This document shows positions 1-12,531 of a DNA stretch of 64,000 bases, one piece after another (position 1 is the stretch's first letter; each line of letters starts with the position of its first letter). This DNA is from Tetrahymena thermophila SB210 (lineage: Eukaryota; Ciliophora; Oligohymenophorea; Hymenostomatida; Tetrahymenidae), in the NCBI RefSeq assembly GCF_000189635.1, contig NW_002476512.1:62001-126000 (forward strand), written 5' to 3'. The translations under genes and the position numbers were made by a program. The notes under the pieces were generated by a model. It worked only from the letters and a program-made list of their open reading frames with translations. It was not told where the DNA came from and did no database searches.

Positions 1-1
1 T

Positions 2-526
2 GCAGCAAATGAATCTTAAATCAAGAAAGGATCAAATTTGATATCACTATAAAGCTCTACAGGAGAAAGCTAGTATTCTGCCAGCTCAAATAGAAATCTC
101 AATTATGGTAGCTAGAAATTATAGGGTGGAAGTATAGTTTTCTTCAGTTTAGATTCTCCTTTCACATAGTTATCAATATTTGCTTTTTAAGATTTACTTT
201 CTGCATTTAGCTAATAAGGAGTTTAATACACTTACTTACCTGATTAAGATTATGCTGTATACTTACCTTCTATTGATAAGCTCTAGAATATTACTTTAGG
301 ATTAGTTGCATAGGATGGTTCTGTTTATAATGCTACTCTTGCTCCTTAATAATATACTAAGCTTTTGAGCGATGGATAGTATTAACTTTTGATCATACCT
401 TAGTTCTATACTACTTCTATCACTTTGGGATATCCAGTATTTGAATCTTACTATATTGGTTTTGATTTACCTCACATATCTATTCTCATTGCAGAAAAAG
501 CTTAACAAAATTCTTTTGAAGCATGA
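2..526 (+). CDS. Pepsin-like secreted protein, C-terminal part (cut by window edge)
   Basis: The open frame runs from base 2 to a TGA at 524-526 with TAA/TAG read as Gln, about 174 residues. It matches the C-terminal half of the intact family members downstream. It begins at the segment equivalent to their DxSLIKQGSNLV stretch, continues through FFSLDSPFTQLSIFAF and LPSIDKLQ, and ends in FESYYIGFD, a pepsin-family end motif (compare LGDxFLRxYYxxFD). At the place of the second catalytic Asp-Thr-Gly motif it reads SLDSPF, so this lobe should be inactive. The start and first lobe lie outside the window. A signal peptide is expected from its paralogues but is not visible here. Confidence 0.75.
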
Positions 527-1749
527 ATTAAAAAATATTAAAATCAAAAAGTTATATAAGTGTGAAAACTACTTTTATTCATTTATGTTTTTATATATTG
601 GAATTTAAATATAAAATCAAACAATTAATACAATTTATTTATCTAAATACTTTACTATTTTATAAAATATATTAAATTTGATTTAGGATAATATTTAAAT
701 TAAGCAAGTGTTTGAAGATGCTCAAAAATTAAAACTGTTAGTATATTTTAATTTAAAAAATAATAATTTTTAAAACATTTTCATACAAAGATACTTTCAG
801 AAATTACAAAGTAACTTCAAATTTTGTAGACTTATTGTGAAAGTTTGCTTCAAAAGTGAAATAATAAAATAATATCTTATTAAAATTAGATGTAATAATC
901 ATAATAAAACTTTGTTTTGTTCACTTAATAATGTTATTTTTGTTTTGCAATTAGTTGTCTAAAGTTCAAAAAATATTTAAAATTTTATTATTAATATTAT
1001 TACATAAATTCAGTGAAGAATTTTTATTCGATGATATAATTAAGCATTCTTTGTTTACATAAAATTAATAACGAATTATATATTTTATTTAAAATAAATT
1101 TAATATCATAAATTCCGAAAAGCTTAATTTAATGATTGAATAATTCAATAAAATATAATTATCATAATTAGGAAATTATATTTATATATATAAACTTTCC
1201 AAATTTGTCTTACAGATTTAATTTTATTATTTTATGTTTCTGGCATCTATTAATAAATTTAACTTTTTAAATAAAAGAATTCATGATATAAATCAAATTT
1301 GAATAAAATCTTACTATTCAATTCAATTTTTAGATTTATTTAAAATAAAAATGAAAATAAATTTTATTTTTATATTTATTTTAGGGGCAGATGGTGGATA
1401 TCTGAGCTCCCTAGTGGCAGAGGTAAGGGATATTTGGAATTGATAAGCTGTGAGAGAGCAGATAGTTAGGATGTATATAAATTTTAGAAAAAATATTTGA
1501 TTATTTTAGTTCAAAATTAAAAGGGTTTTTTTTTAATAAAATTTCTGATAATTAACAAAAATCAGCTTTTGGTTATCAAAATTAGGAAAATATAAAAAAT
1601 TAGTTCTTAACATTATTTTCTACAATAATTAGAATTAAATCTTATTTTTAAACTTTTTATTTCATATCAAATTATACTTACAATTACCTGATTTATTAGA
1701 AAAAATTATAAACAAGCAATCTTAACCAAATGTAAATTAAATACCTAAA
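527..1749. other. Intergenic, AT-rich, with one GC-richer patch
   Basis: Very AT-rich with no supported gene. One patch at about 1383-1475 is markedly richer in G+C than anything around it. It has no tRNA fold that I can recognise and only a short open frame. Confidence 0.5.
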
Positions 1750-2445
1750 AGGCTTTTGCTTAGCTTTTTTTTGTTAATAAATTTAACTTTAAGCTAAAAT
1801 TTGAATGTTACATTAAGTTTCAATCAAAATGTTTAGTTAAATTTTACTATAAGATATAACTTACATGGATTTAAATAATGATAATAGAATCTTATTCCTT
1901 CCATCTATTACTGCTCAAATGTCATTACTTAAACAACTTAAGAAGCATAGGAATTTCAATTGATTGACAAAGATTATAATGCTTAACTTCAAGGAGAAGA
2001 CTACTTATCAAACTTTTAGATAGAAAATTAATTAATTTCTTTAGCCTATACTGCTCCTAATGAATCATTTCATAATTATGGTTATAACGAGCTTTGCTTT
2101 AGCTTTTAGGATGATAAATCTCTGTCTATGATATTATATTAGCTATATCTAAAAAAATTAATTACTGAAAAATAAGTTTTCTTTAGCTAAAACTCTTTTC
2201 ATACCTTAAACACTTACTTGCTTGTTCAGAAATTTGATATAGGTTCTGCTGACATTTCATATTACCTTCTCATAGATTGCCGACGATGACTCTCCTTTTG
2301 TTGTTAGATTTAATCTATAACAATATACCTCGCAATTATCTTATAGGTAATATAAATTGTTATTTAGGTAACAAATTCATAATGCAGTTTTGATTTTTGA
2401 AAATAATATTTTCGAGTCTCTCTATGTCTGTTTAATAAAGGTAAG
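1750..2445 (+). pseudogene. Decayed copy of the pepsin-like family
   Basis: This stretch aligns by eye with the gene at 4095-5123 from the signal peptide (FCLA...) to the final FESxY region. Recognisable blocks include the coding equivalents of EKQVFFSLN and LQGEDYLS. The T-run near 1765 shifts the frame inside the signal peptide, a TGA follows soon after, and the middle is deleted so that the DIG(A/S) block is nearly joined to the DxxPFVVR block. It has no usable continuous frame. It is a plain host gene copy lost by decay, older than the duplicates downstream because it is more diverged. Confidence 0.65.
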
Positions 2446-4094
2446 TATTAAGTTCTTCTAACAGAAAAAGACTAATAAATTTCTTCTTAAATTTGAGAAT
2501 TAATCTAAAAAAATAGAAAAATAAATAAAAATAAAGAATGTTTTTTGTATTGCATAATTGTATGAATGAGAATCATAAATGTTAAATAATTAATTTTAAT
2601 ACAAGAAAACCATTTTATATAATTGAACTACAAAATGTTTAATTTATTTATTAAAATTATTAATTGATATATTTTTCATTAGAAATTTGATGTGATTTTA
2701 TTATTTTATTAAGATATAAACTCTTATTTTTAATAATAAAAGAAATATTGTTTTAAAGTAAGTAAGTAAGAAGCTACTAAAAAATATTTAAAATAGTATA
2801 AAAGCTATAATTCAAAGTAAACAGCTTAGATAAGTTAGTTTTTTTATTGATATTTTTACAAAATATTTCTAGGGATTATTGATTTTTTTCTTAAAATTTT
2901 GATAAATCATGATTAAATTTTTTGAAAAATAAAATTTATACTATTTATTATATTTTAAATTCTAAATAGTACCCTCTCTCTAAAAAAATGGCTAAATATT
3001 ACTTTGAAAAAAAGTAAAAAATTAACATACACTAATACATTGAGTTAGACTTTTGTAGTAGGTTACACCTATTTAGCAATTCTAATTAATTTATTAATAA
3101 ACTTTTAGAAATTCGATAAGAAATTTTTTTATTTCAAGTCATAAAGTTAATAAGAAATTTTGATAATATTAACTTATTTCTAACATTTCATCAAAAATAA
3201 GGCTGATTTTTTAGAAAAGAATTTGTTGTTTAACTTAATCATTTCTTATATTTTATTATTCCTTGTGTAAGAAATAGTAAAATTAGTAAAAATAGAAAAA
3301 CATCTTCAAATAGTTTATATGGCATAGTTTAAAAATAGCAGAAAAATACTTGAATAATTAATTTATAAATACTACAGATACGAATATGAATATAAAATAT
3401 TTTATAATTAACTAAATATTTTGCTTCCTTTATTAATTGACAATAATAATTTAAAAGAATTAAAACATCAAATGAAAATAAAATTATTATTTTTAGGAAC
3501 CTTTTAAATTATTTTGACATTGTTGTTTAAAAATGAATTAATCGCATCTATTTGTTTTCTGTTTTATTTAATAATTAAGCTATTGATATGATCTTTAAAC
3601 TATTCAGCTTATTTTCATAATATTCGATGTATAATGAATAAGAATAATTTTTCATTTTGTTAAATTTTTTTATAAATGCAAATTTATTTTTTAGTAAATT
3701 GATACTGAAATGAAATTAACCATTTTTAAATCACTTTGATTCTTCAAATTTGTAGTCAACTTAAAATAATTTTTGATTATTTTCACTAAATAGTTCTTTG
3801 TAAAAAAAATAAGGAGAAAGAAACAGATACAGTCTTGATAAATCTAGAATTATATTATATTATAAATGTAAAATAAAAGATTTTTAATTGAGAATTATTA
3901 TGAGGAAATTAATAATTTAAATCAAACTTTACAGTAAAATGGAATAATATAGTATTTGTTTGATTCGTGATCATAATTTCTTTTATTAGCTCAATTATTA
4001 TTAAACAGATTGAACAGTGCTTAAAAGCAAATAAAAAATCATAGAAAAAATATATAAAATTAAATTAAATAACAAAAAATAAAAATAAAAGTAA
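2446..4094. other. Intergenic, AT-rich, partly duplicated at 10.85-11.96 kb
   Basis: No gene seen. From about 2968 onward the sequence is recognisably repeated upstream of the gene at 11959, for example the shared block around 3045-3070 and 10915-10940 (ttgagttagacttttgtagt). Confidence 0.6.
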
Positions 4095-5123
4095 ATGAAA
4101 AGAAACTTGACTAGCTTTTGTTTAGCTCTTGCGCTAATAAATTTAACTTTGGCTTAAAGTCTTACTGTTCCTTTAAGTGCTAACTAAAACGGAAAGCTTT
4201 TCTTCACACTTAAATATTCATAATATGGATTCAAAGATTGTTAAGTGAATTTTATTCCTTCCATTTCAGATTGTACTAATGTAGTGACTTAAACTGCTTA
4301 AGAAGCAAAAGAGTGTGGTTCAGTTTACATCGGCCCTAATACTTAAGTTTAAGGAGATGACTATTTATCCACTTTTTAGATTGGAGATCAATTAGCTTAG
4401 ATAACTTATACAGCTCCAAATTAATAGTCAAGCTTTTACGGTGAAAACGAGCTCTGCTTTAGTATTTTAAATGGTAAGTTTGAGTCAAACGCTTTAGACT
4501 AGCTCTTTAAAAAGTAATTGATTAGTGAAAAATAAGTTTTCTTTAGCTTAAACGCTTAATAGAACTTAAACTAACCCATTCCAGCTGGAAGAATGGATAT
4601 TGGTGCTCCTGATACCTCATTAATTAAGTAAGGTAGTAATTTAGTTTACTTAAAGAACTTTGGTCTTCAAAATATCTATTCAGCTCCTGCTAATAGAGAT
4701 TTGAAATTTGGTGACGTACCTTTATCTAATGTTTAAGTTGCAGAATTCGACATTGAATCTCGTTTCCATATTTTGTCTATATTCACCTTCCCTAGTCTCC
4801 TTTAAGCTTTTGAAAGCTAAGGAATTGAATACACTTACCAAAACGATAATGTTTTCTTACCATCCATTGAGAAGCTTCAAGATATTACCCTTTCATTGGT
4901 AGACGAAAATAATTAACCATTCATTGTTAGATTATAACCATCATATTATACTTAACAATTACCTAATGGATAATACCTATTGCTATTTAAAAAGCAAATA
5001 CGTAATGCAGCTATTATTTTCGGTAATGCTATCTTTGAGTCTTACTACATTGGTTTCAATAAAGACAAATAGTAGATTATCATAGCAGAAAAGGAATAAC
5101 AATAAAATAGTTCTTAGATTTGA
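4095..5123 (+). CDS. Secreted pepsin-fold protein, catalytically dead
   Basis: A single exon of 342 residues, intact with the ciliate code. A signal peptide covers about residues 1-22 (FCLALALINLTLAQ). Family alignment to A1 (pepsin) proteases rests on three blocks: LFKKQLISEKQVFFSLN (pepsin L.nQGLIs..vFSfyL) at about residues 136-152, MDIGAPDTSLI (pepsin fGG.D.s.y) near 165, and IIFGNAIFESYYIGFN near the C-terminus. The first active-site loop is shortened to CQVNFIPSISDC with no DTG. At the second site the sequence is FDIES instead of DTGT/S. A fold without peptidase activity, acting outside the cell or in the secretory path, is therefore inferred. The ATG is followed at once by the signal peptide. 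It is the parent of the shorter copy at 11959. Confidence 0.85.
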
Positions 5124-5993
5124 TTACGATAAGCTATTTAACTTTATAAAAATAATTGTTATATACATATATATAAAATATATTTTTTTTAAAAATAGAA
5201 TTTAACATTTAATAAAATTAAATTTGCAAATTTATTTAATAATTTTATACTCTAATTATTTTTATTAAAGAGTAATTATGTTTTCATATTTATTTGTCAA
5301 TCTAAATTTTATAATTAATAAATCAATTGCTAAAAATTCAAAGTATTATAAAATTATAAAAGAATCAATTGAATTTTTTATTTATTTTAAAGACTTTTCT
5401 TATTTTTAATAAAAATGGAATCAAATTTTTTTATCTTGAAAATCGATTTTTGAATTAGGCAATCAATCGTATTTATATTCTTGAAATAATGAATTATGTT
5501 TGATTCTTACTAATTTTTAATATTAATGTTGTTTATAAAATTGAGGCAAAATAGCTTTTAATTTGGCGACATTCTTACAATAAAGATAAAACATATTAAA
5601 CTTAAAACAAAATAAACTAAAAATAATAATGCAGTTATTTATTAAATTCTAATAAATAAAAGTATTTAAAACAGAAAAAAATATCTGAATGCTCAATCTA
5701 GAAAATTTAATAAAGCAAGCATATTTTTAATCTGATAAATTTAAATAAATAAATTTATATTTATCTTTTATAATTAAAATTCTGTGCTCCAATGAAATTG
5801 TCGAGATTATAAAAGAACTATTCAGTAATGAAAAACTGCAATTAATGTAGACTGATTAAAAGACTTTTCTATGATCTAAATATTGATTATAAGCTTCTGA
5901 TAAATTTGTAAAATTAAGTAAATTATTATTTCTTTAAATCCTGAGAAATATAATAAAAAATTTAAAGATAATAATTAAAAAAAATAACTAAAA
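5124..5993. other. Intergenic within the array
   Basis: AT-rich spacer between two pepsin-like genes. No coding or RNA gene seen. It is partly conserved in the duplicate at 12532-13139. Confidence 0.6.
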
Positions 5994-7073
5994 ATGAAAA
6001 TGAATAAAAAGATATTGTGTGTTTTGATTATATCTCTTATTTTATTTATAATTCAAACTTAAGCTGCTAAAATTACTATCCCTCTAAGATAGTACGATAG
6101 TGGAGATTTGTATATTAATACAAGTTACGGAACTCAAGATTGTGAAATTGATCTCTTTATTGAATTCACTTAAGAGTGCTACAATATTATTTCTAATCCT
6201 TTACATTAAACTGATGTCTGTGGTGCAAAATATATTGGTATTGAAAATTATTACACTAAAAAACCAAATTACTCAACTTAGTTTTAACTGGGAAACGCAT
6301 AAGCCACTCTATAATTCATAGTATCTAATGAATTTAGCGATATTGGCCGTAGAACACTTTGCTTTTCAAGTCAATCAAATCATCAAGATAATGCCTTTGT
6401 CTAATTATTTGAAGAGAAATTAATTTCAAAACAAGTAGCTTACATTAACTTGAATAGAACTACTTAAGATAAAGCTGATGACTCGGTTGTTGGAACAATT
6501 GACATAGGAGAACCAGATTTGTCTTTAATTAAATAAGGATCTAACTTAGTTGAATTGCAGAAATACACTGTTTAAGATTTAGGTAATTATAGTTCTAATT
6601 GCAAAAAGGCTACTTATTCAGGATAAAATTTAGACCTCTATAGCTTTACTCATATTAACTTTAATTCTCCTTTCACCGTTCTTCATAATAAAGCTTTTAA
6701 TAAAATCCTTCAAACATTTAATTAAAATGGCATTAAATACAGAATTGATTAACCTTCACAATATAAATCTCCTTCCATTTATTTACCTTCAGTAGAAAAG
6801 TTGGAACCTTTGCAATTTTAATTCTAAACAGTAGAAGGAAATGATTTTACTATTACACTCTAGGCTTATCAACTCTACTAATAGTTACCAAGCGGAGAAT
6901 ACCAGTTATTAATCTAGAGTTAACTACCTTCTTAAAACTATTAGTCTATTGGTTCAACCGTTTTTTAGGATTACTATATTGGAGTTGATTTTTAGAAATA
7001 GTCAATTCTCATAGCAGAGAAAGCTTCAAGTTAAAAACTGTCTAATTTCAGAGGAACAAAAAATTTACAATGA
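5994..7073 (+). CDS. Secreted pepsin-fold protein, catalytically dead
   Basis: A single exon of 359 residues. The signal peptide is about residues 1-24 (a hydrophobic VLIISLILFIIQTQA run). Conserved family blocks are a Cys-flanked first loop (CEIDLFIEFTQEC, no DTG), RRTLCFSS, LFEEKLISKQVAYINLN, IDIGEPDLSLIKQGSNLV, HINFNSPFTVL in place of the second DTG/S motif, LPSVEKLEPLQ and FQDYYIGVDF near the end. Both catalytic Asp motifs of A1 peptidases are absent. Compared with the gene at 4095 it is a diverged paralogue with extra residues in the middle and at the C-terminus. A second ATG two codons downstream would only shorten the signal peptide. The substrate or ligand is unknown. Confidence 0.85.
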
Positions 7074-7725
7074 ATATAAATTGTATCAAAAATTTAATAT
7101 AATAATTTTATATCTTAAATAATTTTTTTATTAGTATTAAGTAAATATTAAATCTATAAAAATATTTCAGTTTAAACAGATAAAATAGCAAAATAAAATA
7201 TTTACTATGTTTTTATTCTTATAAAATTTGAGTATTAATTAGGTGTTGTATGTCTTGTTTCTAATTCCTCTAAGTATAAGAATTTTTTTCATTTATGTTA
7301 TGCATTTTATTTGTAATTTTATAAAAGAATTTCAAAAGTAAGATAGGTGTCTATAGATAGATGCTTGTATTGAGAAATAATACCGTAAATTCTCCTTAAT
7401 TAAGACACTCGACTTTTAAATGTTTGATTGAAAAATGGTGTCTTTTTAAAAGGTTTTTAAAAATCTAAGAAATTAATTTAATTTTATTTCAAATTTAAAA
7501 GTAGGCAGTAGCTTTTTGTTAATTCCCGTTCATATTTCTATTTTATCATTAGTGTTTGTGATCATTAACAAAATAGTTTCTATTTAAGGTATGTAAAATA
7601 AAATTGGAAGTTTATTCTCTTAATTATCACTAAATATACAATTAGATGTTTGAAATCCTTTCTCAATCAATATTAAACTAATAATAAAATAAATATTAAA
7701 AATTACTATATTGTAAATTAGAAAA
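7074..7725. other. Intergenic within the array
   Basis: AT-rich. The first 270 bases are the 3' flank shared with the duplicate copy at 14152-14408. Nothing else recognised. Confidence 0.6.
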
Positions 7726-8753
7726 ATGAAAAAAAATATTCTAATTTTGATTTTAATTATTTCAGCTCTGGGTTGTGCTGTATCAAAATAAATTACTGTT
7801 CCTCTCAGGTTAAGCAAGAGTAAATCACTTTAAGTTAGATCTAACTATAGTACTGCTAAGTGTTAAGTTGATTTTTTTATTTCAATTAATTATTGCAATA
7901 ACTCTATTGAAAACTCCAAAGAAGTGCTAGAAAAGTGTGGATCCAAGTACGTTGAAAATAATGCAAATTAAAAGGGTTATGATTATAAATCTAAATTTTT
8001 GCTTGGAGACAAATCCTATGAATTGACTGTAACTTCACCTCATACAGATAAATCTCCATTTTATTTTATGGATATAGCATTTTATGCCTAGGTTTCAAAT
8101 ATCATGATTTCCTATTAAATGCCCTTTAAGAATTACAAGCCTCTAAATAAATTGCTGAATAGAAATTGTTTATAACATTGAATAGCACAGCTCCTTCTTC
8201 AGATAATTAAATCATAGGATAACTCGATTTTGGTACTCCTGATATATCTATAGCTTCAATAAATAACTTTGTGTAAATAAAATACTAATATAGTGTAGTA
8301 TCTTATAAAGCAACTTCTAAAAATTATTTTAACTATGGTTAAGAATAGATTTAAAGTGATGACACTATTTACTTTAATTTAGATTCTGCATTTACTGGTA
8401 TCTCTATAGAATCTTTCTAAAAACTATTATCTTTGTTAGAATAATAAGATGTTGCTTATGAATTCATAACAGAAAAAAATGCTCTATTTGTGAATTCTGT
8501 TGATAAATTATAAGCTTTATAATTTGTTTTATCCTAAAAAGATGATAGACCCTACATTTTAACCATCAACCCAACCTAATATACTAAGAAATTAAGTGAA
8601 AACAAATTCTAAATAATGATTTAGCCTATATACACAAAAGGATTTTCATTTTTAGGATATAATGTGTTAGAATCATACTACGTTGGTTTTGATTTATCTA
8701 CAAAGTCAGTATTAATTACAGAAAAGAAATAAGTTTTATCTGAGAAATATTGA
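7726..8753 (+). pseudogene. Pepsin-like family member with one frameshift
   Basis: The ATG at 7726 opens a signal peptide (ILILIISALGCAVS) and the family first lobe (CQVDFFISINYC). The frame then runs into a TGA, while the homologous frame continues one step off as FYGYSILCLGF..., LQELQASKQI, DFGTPDISI, FNLDSAFTGI, VNSVDKLQ and LESYYVGFDL to a TGA at 8751. The switch lies around 8055-8070. No intron with GT/AG borders restores the frame without removing conserved residues. All else is open, so this is a recent loss, or a single base error in the assembly. The catalytic motifs are missing as in the paralogues. Confidence 0.7.
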
Positions 8754-9876
8754 AATTTTAGTTAAAAATTAATAATAAAAAAAATAAAAAATATTTTATA
8801 AAATATATATATATTTTAGAAACATAAAATTAATTTAAATTAAATTTTCTTTTATTATAATAATTATATTTTTAAATCATTTTTTAAAAATGATTATTCT
8901 TTATATAGCTGTTCCTGGGGAAAATCACTTTTTTAAATTAATTACAAAACTTGGTGTTATTATTTGAAAAATCACAGTTTTCATATTTAATCAATCAAAT
9001 ATAAAAACACACTTGATTTTTTATCAAAAGCGATTGCCTGAATTTTTTAATAAAGAGAAAAAAAACATGTCTAAAAAATAATATTTATAAATATTACATT
9101 TTTAAAAATAATTTAATTGTAATTAATATTTTAAAAATTAATTATTTATATTAATTTATAATATAGAATTCAAATGAATTTCCTATTTTTTAGGTATCTC
9201 ATTCATATTTTATATTGAAAATTAATTGAAATAAAGTGAATAAATCTGGTTGAAGTATTTTGAAATGTACATCATTGAATGATGATTGTTTGAATATTAA
9301 TAAGTCACATTAAATTACATAAATTAAGAATATATTTACTTTTATAATCAATAGACTTTAACTATTATTTGAAAGTAATGATAATTTAGGTAAATCTAAT
9401 TTGTGTTTAAAAACAATAAAAATTTTTTTTGTGTTTATTTTCTTTTATTTTTTTGTGAAATTGTGATTTAAAATATAGTTTTTAATGAATGAATAAAGAA
9501 ACCAATCAATCAATAATAAATAATGATATTGCTTTTGATAAATTAATAAATGGTTTGTTATAAAACATCATAGTTTTATCATTTAATACTTTTGTTTTAA
9601 TTTATTAAACTACTAAATTTTTATAAAAATGTCACTATTCATTTAATAATGATAGTTCTTAATAAAAAGATTTTCCATTAACCCAAAAAATCCTTTATAA
9701 TTTTGAGATTCATTTGTGATTATATTTTTGTGTAAATGAATAGTTTGTGATTCGTAATTCTATACTATATCTTAATATTACATTAAATAATTAACTCGTG
9801 ATATTTAAGATTTCTTTTACTATCTATAATTAATATAAAAACACAATTAAAATAAAAAAAAGTTAATTTTGTATAA
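8754..9876. other. Intergenic, very AT-rich
   Basis: No gene or RNA recognised; homopolymer runs and simple AT-rich sequence only. Confidence 0.6.
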
Positions 9877-10130
9877 ATGAGAAGTACCTTTGCTTTCATT
9901 CCCATATTTGCAACAATATTTGGATTTATTCAAATCAAAGAATTAGTATTCCTTTGAAAGTTAATGATAAGTAGTAATTGTTTTTTACAGTCTAATATTA
10001 TGAAAAATAATGTTAGGTTGATTTAATACCTGATAGTAACTTTTGTTCTAACATTATAACTAAACCTTCATAAGTTGCTGATTAATGTGGATCATTATAT
10101 ATGGGTGTTAAATAATAAAACTATATTTTA
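9877..10130 (+). pseudogene. N-terminal fragment of a pepsin-like family member
   Basis: The ATG at 9877 gives a signal-peptide-like start. One base out of that frame lies a clear family N-terminus: RISIPLKVND, then CQVDLIPDSNFC (the shortened first active-site loop), NIITKPSQVADQCGSLYMGV. After about residue 90 the homology ends in AT-rich sequence and the rest of the gene is missing. The signal peptide and the domain are in different frames, so it is broken. It is a plain host gene remnant. Confidence 0.6.
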
Positions 10131-11958
10131 CTAAAATAATCTTTAATATCCATAATACATACCACTTTATTTTGTTTACTTAATATCTTTACTATTATTA
10201 TTATTATTTTGTAATTAGTTGTTGAAAGTTGATCCTTCCTTTCATGGTTAGAAAATTCATTTTAACTTGAAATATTAAAATTAAATTTACCCAACGATTA
10301 AACAATTATGCTGATATACTTTAATAAAATTATTATTTTGATTTTAAGAAAAATTACCTTTTTTTTGTTTCATATCTATTAGGCTAAAATAAATCCAATA
10401 ATTATAAACCAATCTAACTTAAAAATTATATTTTTTTTAGTTATTAATAATTAAAATAAAAAATTTTACCTCATAATAAACAGCAAAAATTGTCTAAAGT
10501 TACTGCCATCTATATGGATATCTCTTTTTAATTTTTTTAAAAAATGCTGAAAAGAAGAGAGTGCTAATATTATTAATATGATAAAAAATAAGGTTTAAAT
10601 GAATTTGCTTTATCTTTAAGAGAAAAAAAAACCTTATTGTTAAAATAAAAAAGAAATTAAAATGAATAAATATATACTTTTTGATAAACATATTATTAAA
10701 ACAAAATCTTTTTATTTAATAATAGATTTTCGTAATTAAAAATGAATGAGAGTATTTATATTTTAAATATTTTAATAATTAAGTAATTGAAATAATTTAT
10801 TTTTAAAAGATTCATACAAAATATTTATTTATAAATTTTAGTATAAAGTACCCTCTATAAATTGGCTAAATATAAGTTTTAAAAAAGTAGAAAATTTATA
10901 TACAATAACGACTCTATTGAGTTAGACTTTTGTAGTAGGTTACATATATATCAATACTAATTAATTTATTATTTTTAACTTTTAGAAATTAGATAAGAAA
11001 TTTTTTTATTTCAAGTCATAGAATTAATAAGAAATTTTTAAAATATTAACTTCTTTCTAGCTTTTCATAAGAAATAAGACTGGTGGATTAGAAAAGAATT
11101 TGTTGTTTAATTTTATCATTTCTTATATACTATTAATCTTTGTGTAAGATTTTTGTAAAATTAGTTGAAATTAGAAAACATCTTATAAATATTTAAATGA
11201 AATAGTTTAAAAGTAGCAGAAAAATGCTTAAATAATGAATTTATATGCACTAAATATAAGAATATTAGTATATAATACTTCATAGTTAACTAAATATTTT
11301 AAATTGACAAAAAATAATTAAAACAACAAATGAAATTAGTATTTTTAAAAACCCTAAATTTTATTTTGATATTACAGTTTAAAAATGAACCAATCAGATC
11401 TATTTGTTTCTTGCTTTATTTAATAATTAAGATAATCTTAAAACTATACAGCTTATTTTCATAAAATTAAATGTGTAATGAATCAGAATCAATTTTAAGA
11501 ATCTCACATTTTTTCATTTTGTTTAATTTTTAATAAGTGCAAATTTATTTTTGAGTAAATTGATGCTGATAAGAAATTAATCGTCTTTAAATTACTTTGA
11601 TTCTTCAAATTTGTAGTCACCTTTAAATAATTTTATATTATTTTCATTCAAAAATAAAGAGTTCTTTGGAATATTAATAAGGAGAAAGAAGCGACCTTGA
11701 TATATCTAGAATTATATTATATAATAAATATAAAATAAAGATTTTTCATTGAGAATATTATAGGAGGAAATTAATAATTTTTAATCAATCATTATAGTAA
11801 AATGGAATAATATAATATTTGTCTGATCAGTGATCATAATTTCTTTTATATGCTTAATCACTATTAAATCGATTGAAAAAATATTTAAAAACAATAAAAA
11901 ATGAAAGAAAAGTATTTAAAATTAAATAGAATAAAAAAAATAATAAAAGTAAAAGTAA
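10131..11958. other. Intergenic, right half belongs to duplication copy 2
   Basis: No gene supported. From about 10847 it parallels the region upstream of the gene at 4095. A minus-strand Lys/Phe-rich open stretch near 10500-10690 is judged to be chance in AT-rich DNA. Confidence 0.55.
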
Positions 11959-12531
11959 ATGAAAAGAAATTTGGCTAGTGTTTGTTTGGCACTTTTGCTA
12001 ATAAATTTAACTTTGGCTTAAGCTGGAAGAATCGAGTAAGATAGTAATTTAGTTTACTTAAAGGACTTTGGTCTACAAAATGTCTATTCAGCTCCTGCTA
12101 ATAGAGATTTGAAGTTTGGCGATGTACCTTTATCTAATGTTTAAGTTGCAGAATTCGATATTGAATCTCCTTTCCATATTTTGTCCATATTCACCTTCCC
12201 TAGTCTCCTTTAAGCTTTTGAAAACTAAGGAATTGAATACACTTACCAAAACGATAATGTTTTCTTACCATCCCTTGAGAAGCTTCAAGATATTACCCTT
12301 TCATTGGTAGACGAAAATAATTAACCATTTTTTGTTAGATTATAACCATAATATTATACTTAACAATTACCTAATGGATAATACCAATTGCTATTTAAAA
12401 AGCAAATACGTAATGCAGCTATTATTTTCGGTAAGGCTATTCTTGAATCTTATTAAGTTGCTTTCGATTAAGACAGACACTAGGTTATCATAGGAGAAAA
12501 GGGATAACTATATAATAATAATTAGATTTGA
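11959..12531 (+). CDS. Short pepsin-like protein lacking the N-terminal lobe
   Basis: Open from the ATG at 11959 to a TGA at 12529-12531, 190 residues. The signal peptide (LALLLINLTLAQ) is joined in frame directly to AGRIEQDSNLVYLKDFG, the point that lies about 165 residues into its duplicate at 4095. The rest follows the C-terminal half closely: FDIESPFHIL, LPSLEKLQDITL, and a diverged end (IIFGKAILESYQVAFD). The deletion removed the whole first lobe and the conserved DIGAPDTSLI block, yet kept both the signal peptide and the frame. The final YYIGFN has become YQVAFD. It may be a functional mini-protein or a pseudogene that happens to be open. Confidence 0.6.

Larger units (their letters stand above)
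2968..7345 (+). repeat. Segmental duplication, copy 1
   Basis: This block contains upstream DNA, the gene at 4095, the gene at 5994 and its 3' flank. It is repeated in the same order and orientation at about 10847-14408. Homology is visible in both coding and non-coding DNA, so this is a DNA duplication and not only gene family similarity. The left edge is taken at the agtaccctct shared by both copies. The right edge is near the shared ttcaaaagtaa. Both edges are approximate. Confidence 0.8.

Noticed and set aside
6100-6321. Plus-strand frame of 73 codons inside a pepsin-like gene
   Set aside because: It is a shifted frame of the gene at 5994, open only because stops in the standard code are avoided by chance.
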